Notes under the pieces: model-generated
Told to the model about the DNA's origin: nothing
The model's database searches: none
Seen by the model: only the letters and a program-made list of their open reading frames with translations
Part shown: in pieces, positions 1 to 9,017 of the stretch
How the letters are laid out: the number at the start of each line of letters is the position of its first letter
Position numbering within the stretch: the stretch's first letter is position 1
NCBI GenBank assembly: GCA_903925515.1
Contig: CAIYFP010000580.1
Span: 1 to 18,685, forward strand
Length of the DNA: 18,685 bases
Direction: 5' to 3'
DNA from: an uncultured Verrucomicrobiota bacterium
GTDB taxonomy: Bacteria > Verrucomicrobiota > Verrucomicrobiia > Limisphaerales > UBA9464
Made by a program: the position numbers and the translations under genes

Positions 1-31
<31 letters not shown>

Positions 32-42
<11 letters not shown>

Positions 43-3000
43 CCCTTCCCTCTTCCCGCCTCTCCCGAAACCCAAGGAACAGCACGGGCGTGACGACGAG
101 GATGTGAAGCAGGCTGGAGACGGTCCCGCCGATGACGGGCACGGCGATGGGCTTCATGACCTCGGCTCCGGGACGATGGCTCCAAAGGATGGGAAGCAGG
201 CTCGCGACGGTGGTGGCCACGGTCATGACCTTGGGACGGAGCCGGAGCCGTGCGCCGGCAAGGACGGCCTCCACCAGCTCGGTGCGGGTCAATGCGCGCC
301 CGAGTTCGGAGCGGCGTCGGGCGACGGCTTCCTCGAGGTACACGACCATGACCACGCCCGTCTGGATGGCCACGCCGAACAGCGCGATGTACCCGATCCA
401 CACGGCGACGCTGAACGGATGACCGTAAAGAGCCTGGAGAAACACGGAGCCGCTCAGCGCAAAGGGCACCGCAAGGATCACGTGCGCGGCCTCGATGGCG
501 TCGCGATAGGCAAGGTACAGGACCATGAAGATCACCAGCAACGACGCGGGGACGACCATGCGCAACGTGCGGGCGGCGCGCAGGAGGTTCTCGAACTCGC
601 CCGAGTACTCCAGCGTCACCCCGGCCGGCAGGCGCGGCTTCAATTCCTTCTCCATTCGCGCCCGCACCTCGTCCACGAACGTCCCAAGGTCGCGTCCGCG
701 CACGTTGGCCTGCACGTACACGCGCAGGCGGCCGTTCTCGGACGCGATCTCGCCGGGACCCACCACGCGGCGAACCTGCGCGACCTGGCCCAGCGGGACC
801 GATCGCCCGTCCATGCCCGTCACGGGCAACCCGCCGAGCCGCTCGATGTCGTCGCGGGCGTCGCGCTGGAACCGCACCTGGATGGGCAACCGCTGGCGCC
901 CGTCGATGACCGTGCCCGCGCGCGCGCCGCCGATGCCGGTCTCGACGACCTCCATGACGTCGCGTGCCGAGACGCCGTAACGCGCGGCCATGGGACGGTC
1001 CACGGCGACCTCGAGATAGGGCTTCCCCGTGGTGCGGCTGGGCGCGACGCCGGAGGCGCCGGGAACCTCGCGGAGGATTCGCTCGGTCTCGAACGCCCAC
1101 TTCTGGAGCACGTCGAGGTCGTCGCCCATGAGCTTCACGCCGAGCTGGGCGCGGATGCCGGTGGAAATCATGAGCACGCGGTTCTCGATGGGCTGGAGGA
1201 AGCCGGGGGCGTAGCCGGGGACGACGGAGAGCTTGTCCTGGAGTTCCGCGACGAGTGCGTCGGGGGTGAGGCCGGGGCGCCATTCATGGCGGGGGCGCAG
1301 GGCGATGGTGGTCTCGATCATCTCGATGGGCGCGGGGTCGGTGGGGGTCTCGGCGCGACCGAGCTTGCCAGCGGCGCTGACCACCTCCGGGACGGCGCGC
1401 ATGACGCGGTCCTGCCATGCCATGATGCGCTGGATTTCCGGCAACGAGAGCGTGGGAACCAAGACCGGCATGAAGAGAAGCGAACCCTCGTCGAGGGGCG
1501 GCATGAACTCGCGTCCGAACCCTGCAAGGCGCGATGCCGCGGCGGGGTGACCGGCGCGGGCGATGCGTTCAAGGACGGGACGCGGAAGGCCGAAGGCGGT
1601 GACGATGGCGACCGCGAGAATCAACGCCGCGCCGGACACGATGGCCCCGGGATGAGCGAGCGCCCAGCGCAACGCGGGGTCGTACAGGCGCAGCAGCCAG
1701 CGCATGACGCGGTTGTCTTCCTCGCGATGGAACGGGCCGCGCACAAGGAGGGAGCAGAGCACGGGCACGAGCGTGACGGCGAGGAGGGTGGCGGCGACGC
1801 AGGCGAACGTCTTCGTGTAGGCGAGCGGGTGGAACAGTTTCCCTTCGCTCCCGACGAGCGCGAACACGGGCAGGAAGGCGAGGATGATGATGGCCATGGC
1901 GAACACGATGGGACGCCCGACCTGCGCGGCGGCGGCACGCGTACAGTCCATGGTTTCGCCGGCGGTGAGGCGCCGTCCGGCGACGCGCTCGGCCTCCTCG
2001 CAATGCCGGATGACGTTCTCCGTCATGACGATGCCGGCGTCCACGAGCACCCCGATGGCGATCGCGATGCCGGCAAGGGACATGATGTTGGAAGTGATGC
2101 CGAACGCCTGCATGAGCAGGAACGAGACGAGGATGCTCGCGGGCAAGGGCAACGTGACGATGAGGATGGAACGGAAATGGAAGAGGAAGACCACGTGCGC
2201 GAGCGTCACCAGCAGGACCTCCTCGACCAGCGCGTCTCGCAGCGTGGCGATCGTCCGGGCAATGAGGTCCGAGCGATCGTAGAAGGGCCGCACCTCGACG
2301 CCGGGCGGGAGGCTGCCCCGGATTTCAGCAAGGCGTTCCTTCACCCGCTCGATCACGGCCATCGCGTTCTCGCCCGTCCGCATCACGACCACCCCGCCGA
2401 CCACCTCGCGCCCGTCCACGTCGAGGGCGCCCCGGCGGAACTCGCCGGTCACCTCGACATGGCCCACGTCGCGGATGCGCACCGGCGAGCCGTTGGTTTC
2501 CATGAGGGCGATCTCCTCGAGGTCGGCCGGGGTCTGGACGAGGCCGACGCCGCGCACGACGAACTCCATGCCGTTTTCCTCGATGGCCTTGCCGCCCACG
2601 TTGAGGTGGTTGGCCGACACGGCATCCACCACGCGCGACAACGGGATGCCCATGGCGCGGAGCCGCAGCGGGTCCACCTCGACGGAGTACTGGCGCACGA
2701 ACCCGCCGATGGAGGCGACCTCGGCGACGCCGGGCACGGACTGGAGCTGGTAACGCAGGAAGAAGTCCTGCAATGAACGCAGTTGGCCGAGGTCGGTGGG
2801 CGCGTTGCTGGCCCCGGGCTCGACGTGGAGGTAGTACTGGTACACCCAGCCAAGGCCCGTGGCGTCGGGGCCAAGCAGCGGGGTGACGCCTTGGGGAAGC
2901 TGGGCGGCGAGAAGCCCGAGCCGTTCGGAAACCCGTTGCCTTGCCTCGAGCCCGGGCACGGCGTCGTCGAAGACCACCGTGACGAGCGAGAAGCCGAACA

Positions 3001-3259
3001 TGGAGGTGGCGCGCACCGCGCGGACGCCACGAAGGCCCTGAAGGTTGACGCTAAGCGGGTACGTGACCTGGTCCTCGACCTCGCGCGGGCTGCGGCCCAT
3101 CCAGTCGGCATAGACCACGACTTGGTTCTCGGAGAGGTCGGGGATGGCATCGACGGGCGTGTGGCGGAGGGCGCGTGCGCCCCATGCGCCGACGAGCAGG
3201 GCCGCGCAGAGGACGAGGAAGCGGTTGCGAAGCGACGCCTCGATGAGTTGCTGGATCAT
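32..3259 (-). CDS. cusA: CusA/SilA-type heavy-metal efflux RND pump (Cu+/Ag+)
   Basis: This is the inner-membrane, proton-driven RND pump of a CusCBA-type system, 1075 residues long against about 1045 for the family. The N-terminal helix is followed by the typical DLSENQVVVY segment at about 41-50. The proton-relay residues expected for the HME-RND family are present: Asp407 in the GVLVDAGIVMTEN segment, the acidic pair Glu976/977 in YLEEA, and Lys1010 in RLRPKVMT. The three methionines that bind Cu(I)/Ag(I) in E. coli CusA have clear equivalents: Met597 (LLFMP), Met647 (PIEMIETT) and Met697 (VLMISTGI). That argues for Cu/Ag rather than Co/Zn/Cd. A longer upstream reading exists in this frame, but ATG 3259 is chosen because homology starts there and it overlaps the cusB stop as ATGA. 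The C-terminal tail is charged (RERREEGRGER) and its stop lies in a tandem repeat. Confidence 0.96.
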
Positions 3260-4992
3260 GGGAGGAGGGCGCCGCAGTCGAGCATGTCCTTGCCGAACCA
3301 TGGGTTCCGGACGGGGGCCTGCCATTGCCACCATGTGGCGGTCGGCGGCGCGCCGGGAAAGGCCTTGGCCGTCATCGGGCACTTGAGCAGGCGCAGGCCC
3401 TCGGCACCCGGCTTGCCACGCAACGCCAGCGCGGTGGGAACCCATGGCGTGGACACTTGGTGAAACGCGCGCCTTGCGGCGGCGAGGTCCGGCGCATTCG
3501 CGGGCGGCGACGTGGGCAGGTCTGGCGGCGGCCCTTGGGTGCCGAGGGAACGCAACGCTTCCATGGCGCGGCCGAGTGGAGCAAGGGACTGGTTGAAGGC
3601 GGCGAGGTCGTCGGAGGCGAGCGCGTTGGCGGCGGCGGCGGTGGCGCGGAGGAAGTCCATGAGCGCCTTGCTGGCGGATTCGGTCCCGGGCGTCCATGCA
3701 GGCACGGCGACGCCGGGCGCGGGGGATGGGCCCGTGGAGTCCGTTGAGTCCATGGAGGGCGAGGCCACGCCGCCCTGGAGCTGGGCCTGGGCGTCGAGCA
3801 GGAGGCCGCCCTGCACGACGACGGGCTCGCCCTCGGCAAGGCCTTCGAGAATCTCGAACCCGTCGTCGGTCGCCCGGCCGAGGCGAACCGTGCGGTTTTC
3901 GTAGTGGCCCGGGGCTTGTTCGACCCATGCGGAGGCGATGCCGCCGGGGTTGAGGACGGCGGACCTTGGGACCACCAAGGCGGGGGGCGATTCGACGCGC
4001 GCACGGCCCTCGACGAAGGCCTTGTGCCGGAGCGTGCGCACGCCGTCCACAAGGGGGTTGGGAACCTCCACGCGCACGCGGGAGACGCGGGTCATGGGGT
4101 CGAGGTTGGGATCGATGAAGGTGACTCGATTGGTGAACAGGAGGCCGGGAAGCGTGGGGGTGGAAAGGACGACCTCCGTGCCGGGCTTGAGCCATGGCAG
4201 ATCCGCCTCGTAGGCGTCGAGCTGCACCCACATGACGGAGAAGTCAGCCAACTCGAACAACGGCTCGCCCTCGCGAACCCATTGTCCTGCGAAGGCGATG
4301 CGCCGGACGACGACGCCATCCACGGGGGCCATCCATGGAAGGGTGCGTTGGTCGGGCTTGAAGGTTTTGGGAAGCTCGGCCACCTGCGCGGCCGTGAGGC
4401 CCAGTTGACGGAGGCGGACGGCGGAGTTTTCGAGGAGACCGGGGACGGCGCCCGAGTTTGCAAGGGCCACGTGCTCGCGCGCGGCGGTGAGGAGGGCCGG
4501 GCTGTACACGTCGGCGAGGATGGCGCCCGCGCGGACCTCGGCCCCGGGATGGTGGACGTGAATGGCCTCGATGCGGCCCTCGACGGCGGCGGAGAGCACG
4601 CGATGGCGGGCGTCGTTGTCGTCGAGGGTGCCGGCGAGACGCAGGGTTCGGACGAGAGGGCGGCGTTGGACAGGGCGGGTTGCGATGCCCACGGCGGACA
4701 CGGAGTTGGGGGGAAGCTGGACGGTCCCGGGCGCGGGGCTGGCGCCGGCGTCGCCCTCGTACACGGGCACGAGCTTCATGCCGCAGATGGTGCAGTTGCC
4801 GGGCTCGGGCGACGTGATCCACGGGTGCATGGGCGACTGGTAGAAGCGGAGCCGCCGCGCGGGGTTGTCTGGGTTGGCACCGCCTTCCGTGGCGCCCGGG
4901 GCACGCGAGGTGGCGGGGCCCATGCTACGGCCCGCAAGGAAGGCGGCGGCGGCAAGGGCGGCCATGAGGAGGACGAGGAGCAGGGTCTTCAT
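3256..4992 (-). CDS. cusB: CusB-type periplasmic adaptor with N-terminal metal-binding domain and C-terminal DUF3347 domain
   Basis: This is the membrane fusion protein linking the RND pump to the outer-membrane channel, 578 aa. Residues 1-22 form a hydrophobic signal or anchor segment. Residues 51-78 are a heavy-metal-binding motif (YQSPMHP, then Cys67-x2-Cys70, GMKLVPVY). The barrel-sandwich, hairpin and beta-barrel parts follow to about residue 405. A Ser/Pro-rich linker (410-430) leads to a C-terminal domain (about 433-578) with KCPMTAKAFPG, WWQW, VRNPWFG and MLDCG, which matches the DUF3347 pattern I know from metal-related proteins. Met, His and Cys residues in both end domains suggest it binds and hands over copper. 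The start is the ATG before the signal-like segment; the open frame extends further upstream but reads as non-protein. I see no good Shine-Dalgarno. It sits 43 bp after the TolC-family gene and its stop overlaps the cusA start by 4 bp, so translational coupling is likely. Confidence 0.94.
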   Translation of the reverse strand: MKTLLLVLLMAALAAAAFLAGRSMGPATSRAPGATEGGANPDNPARRLRFYQSPMHPWITSPEPGNCTICGMKLVPVYEGDAGASPAPGTVQLPPNSVSAVGIATRPVQRRPLVRTLRLAGTLDDNDARHRVLSAAVEGRIEAIHVHHPGAEVRAGAILADVYSPALLTAAREHVALANSGAVPGLLENSAVRLRQLGLTAAQVAELPKTFKPDQRTLPWMAPVDGVVVRRIAFAGQWVREGEPLFELADFSVMWVQLDAYEADLPWLKPGTEVVLSTPTLPGLLFTNRVTFIDPNLDPMTRVSRVRVEVPNPLVDGVRTLRHKAFVEGRARVESPPALVVPRSAVLNPGGIASAWVEQAPGHYENRTVRLGRATDDGFEILEGLAEGEPVVVQGGLLLDAQAQLQGGVASPSMDSTDSTGPSPAPGVAVPAWTPGTESASKALMDFLRATAAAANALASDDLAAFNQSLAPLGRAMEALRSLGTQGPPPDLPTSPPANAPDLAAARRAFHQVSTPWVPTALALRGKPGAEGLRLLKCPMTAKAFPGAPPTATWWQWQAPVRNPWFGKDMLDCGALLP

Positions 4993-5035
4993 GGGAAGCA
5001 GGGATGCGTTGGAGCAGGGTACGGGTTGGCTGGGT

Positions 5036-6352
5036 TCATTCGGCATCGGTGGACCATGCAGCCTCGAAGGTGTGGAGGCCGCAGCAGACGACGATCTCGG
5101 CGAGGGCGGACCAATAGGCGGCGATGGCGTTGGCCTCGGCGATCTCGGCCTCGGCACGCTGGCGTCGAAGGTCGAGAAGGTCGCGCAGCTCGGCCCGCCC
5201 GGAGGTCCATTGGGCGGCCATCGTGGATTCCATCTGGCGTGTGCGCGGGAGGATGACGTCGCGCTGCAGGAGGGCGTCGCGCCGGGCGACCTCGGTGCGG
5301 GTGACCAGGGCGTGGAGGTCGCGTTGCACCTGCACGCGTGCGTCCGCGAGCTGGTCCTCGGCGGCGGCAAGGCGGCGTTCGTCGCGCTGGACCTCGCGTC
5401 GATAGTTCTGGCGATTCAACCATGGCAGGGAGACGCCGAGGGTGAAGAAACCTTGGGCGGCGCTGGCCGTCCTTGACTCATGCCATGCTTGGACGCCGAG
5501 GGAGACGTCGGGCCGGGCCGAACGCCGCGTGACCTTGATGGCGTCGCGGGCCACGCGGACGTCGGCGTCGCTGCGGCGGACGTTGGGTTCCATGGCCTCG
5601 GCGCGGCGTAGCAGGGCGGGAGTGAGCGTGACGGCGGGGCCGATGGCCGGGAGGGCGTACGGCTCGTCGGGGCCGGGTTGATTGCGCCCGAGGAGGCGGC
5701 GGACGGCGACGAGCGCGTCCTCATGGAGGGCGGCATGGTTGGTGCGCTCGACGGCGCGGCGGTCGAGCTCGTTCCGGAGGCGAAGGCTCATGGCGGGGGA
5801 CTCGGACCCTGCGGCGACGCGGGACTCGGCGATGGCGGCTTGGGTGGCAAGCCAGCGGACGTCGTCGGCGACGCGTTCCATGACGACGCGCCTTGCGGCG
5901 GCGTCGAGAAGGGCCACGGCAAGGTCGCGTCGAAGCTCGGCCTCGCGTGCACCCTTGCGGGTGCGGGCGGCGTCGGCCTGCGTCTCGGCAAGGGTGCGGG
6001 CGGCGCGTTCCTTGCCCATGATGGGCAGCTTTTGGGTGACGCCATAGAAGACGTCGCCCTGTTCGGCGGCCATGAAGTCGTAGCGATAGACCGCGCCGCC
6101 GACTTGCAGCTCGGGATCGCTCCAGCGGCGCGTGGATGCGGCGTTGAGCTTCTCGGACTCGGCGAGCCGTTCGAGACTGCGCACGGCGAGGTGCGATTCC
6201 TCCAGTTCGGAGGCGAGGCGCGCAACGAGCTCGGACGAGATGACGGAGGGATCCGGTGCCGCGAGGGCGGGGTTGGGCGAAAGGCTTGCTAGAGCCAAGC
6301 CCATGATGCCGGCGAACCGCGCCGGGCATCCCAGCAAGGATGAGGGAGACAT
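5036..6352 (-). CDS. TolC-family outer-membrane efflux protein (CusC-like role)
   Basis: This is predicted to be the outer-membrane channel of the tripartite metal efflux pump, 438 aa from the chosen start. It opens with a signal peptide (hydrophobic run ending in a PALA-AP cleavage site around residues 30-36). The rest is mostly long, Ala/Arg/Glu-rich amphipathic helices. It shows the two-fold repeat expected for TolC: each half ends in a stretch such as DVFYGVTQKLPIMGKERAAR or FFTLGVSLPWLNRQNYRREV, the usual beta-strand/helix turn of heavy-metal TolC proteins. The start is uncertain. ATG 6352 gives a good signal peptide, ATG 6304 a shorter one, and GTG 6418 adds an unlikely prefix. No clear ribosome binding site decides it. 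The C-terminus carries an unusual VVCCGLHTF segment. It precedes cusB by 43 bp. The symbol is left blank because sequence alone does not separate CusC from other TolC relatives. Confidence 0.9.
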   Translation of the reverse strand: MSPSSLLGCPARFAGIMGLALASLSPNPALAAPDPSVISSELVARLASELEESHLAVRSLERLAESEKLNAASTRRWSDPELQVGGAVYRYDFMAAEQGDVFYGVTQKLPIMGKERAARTLAETQADAARTRKGAREAELRRDLAVALLDAAARRVVMERVADDVRWLATQAAIAESRVAAGSESPAMSLRLRNELDRRAVERTNHAALHEDALVAVRRLLGRNQPGPDEPYALPAIGPAVTLTPALLRRAEAMEPNVRRSDADVRVARDAIKVTRRSARPDVSLGVQAWHESRTASAAQGFFTLGVSLPWLNRQNYRREVQRDERRLAAAEDQLADARVQVQRDLHALVTRTEVARRDALLQRDVILPRTRQMESTMAAQWTSGRAELRDLLDLRRQRAEAEIAEANAIAAYWSALAEIVVCCGLHTFEAAWSTDAE

Positions 6353-6443
6353 GGGACCATGGGACGAAACGGGGACAAGCGCCGCGAGGAACCGAGGGCG
6401 CGCCCCGGCGCGGGGCACACCACGGGCATGGGACGTCCGACGG

Positions 6444-6836
6444 TCAGATCAGGAGGGCACCATCCCGGAGGAACAAGGGGAGGGATGGCGCGGGGGAAAG
6501 GGAGATCCGGCTTTCGGTGGCCAGCTGCGCGGCGGGCGCGGGGATTTCCCAAGAAAGGAGGGTCCATGCAACGGGCATCCACACGGGAAAGGCCCGGGCA
6601 TGGGAAGGGGAGGTAGGAAGAGCCGACTTGGGAGCCGCCGGGGCGGGGTTGCGGGCCACGCAACATTCGCCCGGGCAACAAGGCGAGGTTTTCTTGCTGG
6701 AACAGCAGGCTTGGATGGCGGCCGCGTCATCGGCATGGCCACGGAAGCAGGAAGAGGCGGGAGCGACCCATGACGCCACCATGACCGCGAACAGTCCGAG
6801 GAGGCCTGCGATCAGGTGATGGAGGGGGGCGCGCAT
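6444..6836 (-). CDS. small secreted cysteine-pair-rich protein, putative copper binder
   Basis: The predicted protein is 130 aa with an N-terminal hydrophobic segment (residues 8-26) that looks like a signal peptide ending near VAPAS. Just after it come seven cysteines: Cys30, then three adjacent pairs at 44-45, 53-54 and 58-59 (pattern CC-x7-CC-x3-CC). The remaining 70 residues are Pro/Ala/Ser-rich with one moderately hydrophobic patch and no further cysteine. I recognise no named domain. Short Cys-rich proteins of this general look occur beside copper-efflux genes in Verrucomicrobiota as far as I recall, and this gene lies 91 bp before the efflux block on the same strand. A periplasmic metal-buffering role is inferred. 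ATG 6836 is preferred because it puts the signal peptide at the N-terminus; an ATG 12 codons upstream adds a polar prefix. Confidence 0.65.
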   Translation of the reverse strand: MRAPLHHLIAGLLGLFAVMVASWVAPASSCFRGHADDAAAIQACCSSKKTSPCCPGECCVARNPAPAAPKSALPTSPSHARAFPVWMPVAWTLLSWEIPAPAAQLATESRISLSPAPSLPLFLRDGALLI

Positions 6837-6887
6837 GGCGGGTGCCGTGGATTGCCGCCGCCATGGAGGCATGCGGCGGGGGGAAGG

Positions 6888-7169
6888 CTACTTTTTGGCG
6901 GCCAGCTTGGAGAGGAACTTGGCGGGTTCCTTCTCGAAGTCGGGCTTGCAGCTCTTGCAGCAGAACTTCACCTCTTGGCCCTCATGGACGAGGACGATGG
7001 GGTCGCCCATGGAGCCGAGCTTCTCGCCCGAGACGATGCAGACGTCGAGGGGATAGGTCTTGGCGGGTCCTGCGGCGGCAGCGGGCTTGGAGCCGGTATC
7101 TTGGCAGCCAGCAATACCGAGGGCGACGGTGACGGTTCCGAGGGCGAGGTGGAGACGCATGCGCTTCAT
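6888..7169 (-). CDS. TRASH/YHS-like metal-binding lipoprotein
   Basis: The protein is 93 aa. The N-terminus (MKRMRLHLAL) and a hydrophobic run lead to a lipobox (I-A-G-C, Cys22), so it should be lipid-anchored in the periplasm. After an Ala/Gly/Pro linker comes one compact domain (residues 38-90): YPLDVCIVSGEKLG with Cys44, then VKFCCKSCKPDF with Cys70, Cys71 and Cys74. This is the Cys...CxxC layout of TRASH/YHS-type treble-clef metal-binding domains. Its position upstream of the Cys-pair protein and TolC-CusBA genes, all on one strand, supports copper or silver sensing, binding or delivery; that role is inferred. ATG 7181 would add four residues; the later ATG gives the more usual lipoprotein signal peptide. 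Neither start has a convincing ribosome binding site. Confidence 0.85.
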   Translation of the reverse strand: MKRMRLHLALGTVTVALGIAGCQDTGSKPAAAAGPAKTYPLDVCIVSGEKLGSMGDPIVLVHEGQEVKFCCKSCKPDFEKEPAKFLSKLAAKK

Positions 7170-7182
7170 GGAAGGAGCCATA

Positions 7183-7209
7183 CCATGGGTTCGAGGTTTT
7201 TGCCCATGG
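7183..7209. other. 7-bp inverted repeat upstream of the TRASH lipoprotein gene
   Basis: CCATGGG (7183-7189) and CCCATGG (7203-7209) are perfect inverted copies 13 bases apart. They lie just upstream of the first gene of the metal block (start 7169 or 7181). They could form an operator or a 5'-leader hairpin. CCATGG is very common in this half of the window, so chance pairing is a real alternative. Confidence 0.3.
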
Positions 7210-7300
7210 ATTTGTTGGGGAGAAAATCGAAGGCACGGGGTGAGGGCGTCGGCATCCGTGCGGGCTGGGGACTGGGGGGGCGGGGGGACTGGGTGCCTCG

Positions 7301-8968
7301 CTATTGGGGCATGGACATGGCGTTGGTGTCGCGGCGGGGCTCCAAGGCCAGACGCAGGCCACTCTTTTCCCACTCGGACGTGAACCATTGGACGAAGGGA
7401 CCCCGGGCCCCGCGACTACGGCGCTCCTTGAGGTAGCCGGGCATGCCGGACTTGACGGCGTCGGCGGAAGGTTGCTTGCGCTCCTTCAGGTACAGCACGA
7501 ACCCGCCGTCGCGGGAGAACGCGAAGCTTCCGGCTTGGCCCGCCTGAAGCGCGAACGCGGCGTTCTTCAGGCTGGCGAGATCGGCGTAGGGAGGAAGACC
7601 GGGGACGGTCGTGGAGGAGAGGGTGAAGGCGGGGAGATCGACGACGGCGAAGCCTTGGCCGGAGGCCGATTCGGGGAAGGACTTGCCGGAGGCCAAGGCA
7701 TTGGTGACGGACGCATGGAAGGCTTGGCCGGCGGACCGGGCGGCTTGGAGGGATTCCTGGCGACGGAAGTCCTCGGTGACGCGGGCGCGCACGGCCTCGA
7801 GCGGGGGCGTGGCGGCCGGGATGCGAACCTTGAGGGCCATGATGTAGGCGCCATCCGTTCCCACGATGGGTTCGGAGACGGGAGTCTCGGCGGAGAGGGA
7901 ATCGAGGACGGAGGCGACGCCAGGGAGAGCCTCGAGGCCGGCCGGGGTGTCGTTGCGGGTGAAGGGTTGGGTGATCTGGACGGCGAGCCCGCGTTGCTTG
8001 GCGACGGCGTCGAGCGTCTCCGCCGCCATGGGGCTCTTCTGGGACAACTCGTTGTAGAAGGCGACGGCCGCCTCGCGCGCACGGAGGTTGGAGGACTCGC
8101 GCGCGGCCTCCTGCCGGATTCGGGCCATGGCAGCGGGCTTTGCCATGGGAGCGCCCTGATCATCGACGAAGTCATTGGTGCCGCGCTGGGAGTATGCCTT
8201 TTCGAGGCGGTTGGTCAGGTCCGGCATCTGGGCGAGCTCGGCTTCCGCGGCGGCGAGGTGGTTGGAACCGGGGAAGCGCACGTAGCCGAGGACGAACTTC
8301 TCGGGGATCTGGTAGGCCGACATCCGGTTGGTGAAGAAGCGCCCGAGGGCCTCGGGGGTGACGGTGACCTTGGAGAGGTAGTTGCTTCCGTTGAAGAACA
8401 CGGCGCTGGCGACGGCCTCCTCATGGTCGCGACGATAGTCTTGCTCGGCTTCCCGCGGGGTCACGAGGGCCTCGGGGATGGAGAGGATGTCCGCGAGGAT
8501 GGACTGGCCGATGCCGCGACGTTCCATGGCGAGCATGTCGTCCTCGCGCGCGCCGATGGCGGCGAGCTCGGCCACGAGGGTGGCATACCGGGACTGGCCG
8601 GTGGCGGGGTCCTTGTATCGTTCCCGGATGAACGCGGCGAGGGCCTCGTCGCTGACCGAGATGCCCATGGAGGCGATCTTGAGGTCGGCGAAGACCATTT
8701 GCCCGGCCATTTGGACGCGGGCCTCGTCGGGCATGGGGGCCTGGGAGCGTTGGAGCCGCTCGCGGAGCTGGGCCTGGCGGTAGGCGTCCTGGATGGCCGC
8801 CTGCTTCACGGGCCGGCCGTCCACGTCGCCGTACTCACCTTGGCCGGCGCCGCCGCGGCCGCCCAAGGCCGTGCCCGCCGGTCCAATCCAGACCACGAAG
8901 CTCACGATCACCGCCACCACGATGACCCACCACAACACGGCCGAATGCTTGCGAATCGTCCCGATCAT
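7301..8968 (-). CDS. PpiD/SurA-like membrane-anchored periplasmic chaperone
   Basis: The protein is 555 aa. A single transmembrane anchor at about residues 10-30 (LWWVIVVAVIVSFVVWIG) follows a short basic N-terminus (MIGTIRKH), as in PpiD. The periplasmic part starts with a SurA_N-like helical region: DAYRQAQLRERLQ, then a stretch around 85-150 including GISVSDEALAAFIRE. The later segment TPLEAVRARVTEDFRRQES and the C-terminal helices match the tail of PpiD/SurA proteins. I do not see a clear parvulin catalytic signature, so isomerase activity is uncertain; a folding or holdase role for outer-membrane proteins is the safer reading. It begins 49 bp after a small lipoprotein gene that itself overlaps an outer-membrane protein gene, so it may be co-transcribed with envelope clients. 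The start is the only sensible ATG before the anchor. Confidence 0.85.
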   Translation of the reverse strand: MIGTIRKHSAVLWWVIVVAVIVSFVVWIGPAGTALGGRGGAGQGEYGDVDGRPVKQAAIQDAYRQAQLRERLQRSQAPMPDEARVQMAGQMVFADLKIASMGISVSDEALAAFIRERYKDPATGQSRYATLVAELAAIGAREDDMLAMERRGIGQSILADILSIPEALVTPREAEQDYRRDHEEAVASAVFFNGSNYLSKVTVTPEALGRFFTNRMSAYQIPEKFVLGYVRFPGSNHLAAAEAELAQMPDLTNRLEKAYSQRGTNDFVDDQGAPMAKPAAMARIRQEAARESSNLRAREAAVAFYNELSQKSPMAAETLDAVAKQRGLAVQITQPFTRNDTPAGLEALPGVASVLDSLSAETPVSEPIVGTDGAYIMALKVRIPAATPPLEAVRARVTEDFRRQESLQAARSAGQAFHASVTNALASGKSFPESASGQGFAVVDLPAFTLSSTTVPGLPPYADLASLKNAAFALQAGQAGSFAFSRDGGFVLYLKERKQPSADAVKSGMPGYLKERRSRGARGPFVQWFTSEWEKSGLRLALEPRRDTNAMSMPQ

Positions 8969-9017
8969 AAATTTGCTCGCGAGGAACCGTGAACGTACCG
9001 GCCATGGAGAAAGCCGG

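Noticed and set aside
104..2776. Very long plus-strand open frame opposite cusA (and similar long plus-strand frames opposite cusB, the chaperone and the HlyD gene)
   Set aside because: Translations are His/Asp/Gly/Arg-rich with no domain, and the opposite strand encodes clear, full-length conserved proteins; long antisense frames are normal at this GC content.
3260..4231. N-terminal extension of CusA by about 324 residues in the same frame
   Set aside because: The extension is Arg/Pro/His-rich, lies fully over cusB in another frame, and the RND homology begins at the ATG that overlaps the cusB stop.
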